Source: Acidobacteriaceae bacterium (GTDB taxonomy: Bacteria > Acidobacteriota > Terriglobia > Terriglobales > Acidobacteriaceae). From it: DNA of 5,103 bases. Of the stretch, positions 4,817-5,103 are shown in pieces. The translations under genes and the position numbers were made by a program. The stretch spans positions 1 through 5,103 of the forward strand of contig PLKR01000491.1 in the NCBI GenBank assembly GCA_003140655.1. Direction: 5' to 3'. The first letter of the stretch is position 1. The number at the start of each line of letters is the position of its first letter. A model generated the notes under the pieces. It ran no database searches and was not told where the DNA came from. It saw only the letters and a list, made by a program, of their open reading frames with translations.

Positions 4817-5050
4817 TCACAGTCGTCGACGATGCACGCAGGCATGGCACTCCGTGCAAAGCGTGATCAGATTCTCTTCCGAATCATCGCCGGAGTGGCT
4901 GCGGAACTGTTTGTGGTGAACCTCCAGGTTCGACATCGTGCCGCACGATTGACACCGCCAGCCATCACGATGCAGCACATGCTGTCGCAGCCTCTCGTAC
5001 AACATCGGATCCAGCCGCAAGCGAGGAAGGAGGGGGCGTAGCGAGCTCAT
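4817..5050 (-). CDS. small HNH endonuclease
   Basis: Predicts 77 residues, essentially one beta-beta-alpha-metal (HNH) nuclease domain. After a basic N-terminus (SLRPLLPRLRLDP) comes RQHVLHRDGWRCQSCG with the first zinc CxxC (C33, C36). LEVHHK follows with the His pair (H45, H46), one of which would be the general base. Next is SEENLITLC with the conserved Asn60, then CTECH (C65, C68, H69) giving the second CxxC, and a further His73. All key residues are present, so it should be an active metal-dependent DNA-nicking or -cutting enzyme; specificity is unknown. Such single-domain HNH proteins occur in mobile elements, phages and recombinase-linked loci. The ATG at 5050 overlaps the stop of the upstream gene as ATGA and has AAGG just upstream. 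That pairing implies co-translation with the gene that continues beyond the window. Confidence 0.88.
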   Translation of the reverse strand: MSSLRPLLPRLRLDPMLYERLRQHVLHRDGWRCQSCGTMSNLEVHHKQFRSHSGDDSEENLITLCTECHACVHRRRL

Positions 5051-5103
5051 GATGCCTTCTCTTCCAAGCCTCCGAGGAACGCTTGCCGCTGCACTTCAGG
5101 CAA
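5047..5103 (-). CDS. 3' end of an upstream gene coupled to the HNH gene (partial)
   Basis: Reading the minus strand from the window edge, a frame runs LPEVQRQAFLGGLEEKAS and stops at TGA (5049-5047), overlapping the HNH start codon as ATGA. The short tail is charged and helix-like, as expected of a protein C-terminus. Only 18 codons are visible, so the product cannot be named. The overlap and the lack of any other upstream space for the HNH ribosome binding site are the evidence. A recombinase or transposition protein would fit the usual company of small HNH genes, but that is a guess. Confidence 0.5.
   Translation of the reverse strand: MPEVQRQAFLGGLEEKAS

Overview
The window looks like a piece of a Gram-negative, moderately GC-rich soil-type bacterium. 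An Acidobacteriota member (Solibacter- or Terriglobia-like) fits best. This is an inference from family recall, not a search. It rests on an outer-membrane barrel protein, exported redox proteins, a DUF5818-like small exported protein, a GloVer-type N-terminus joined to a PQQ-like propeller, and a 45-residue helical protein with TPDERERM and ELVEQLNDLL motifs.

Layout. At the left edge a short inverted repeat (17-60) lies just past the stop of a tiny minus-strand gene (62-199). A divergent gap (200-529) follows. Then comes a tight plus-strand cluster of four genes (530-2724): an outer-membrane porin-like barrel, a small mono-heme cytochrome c that starts in an ATGA overlap with the barrel gene, a stand-alone periplasmic CuA-type cupredoxin, and a small exported DUF5818-like protein. 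The spacings (-4, 15 and 18 nt) suggest one transcript. A 493-nt gap (2725-3217) holds a 130-bp inverted-repeat element with mutually exclusive pairings, and an 11-bp-period direct repeat that resembles a Pho box on the minus strand. Next is a 436-residue secreted protein (3218-4528). Its first ~65 residues look like the start of a GloVer-repeat protein and the rest is an eight-unit PQQ-like beta-propeller with nearly identical 40-residue (120-bp) units. At the right edge, on the minus strand and convergent with the propeller gene, are a small HNH nuclease (4817-5050) and the last codons of an upstream gene overlapping it by ATGA (5047-5103).

How the genes may work together. The four-gene cluster puts a barrel in the outer membrane next to two exported one-electron carriers (heme c and CuA) and a cysteine-containing exported protein, with no oxidase catalytic subunit in view. 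This suggests a periplasmic or outer-membrane-linked electron-transfer or copper-handling module. The propeller protein is probably a binding scaffold, not an enzyme. Nothing links it functionally to the redox cluster, and the HNH pair belongs to a separate unit that continues outside the window.
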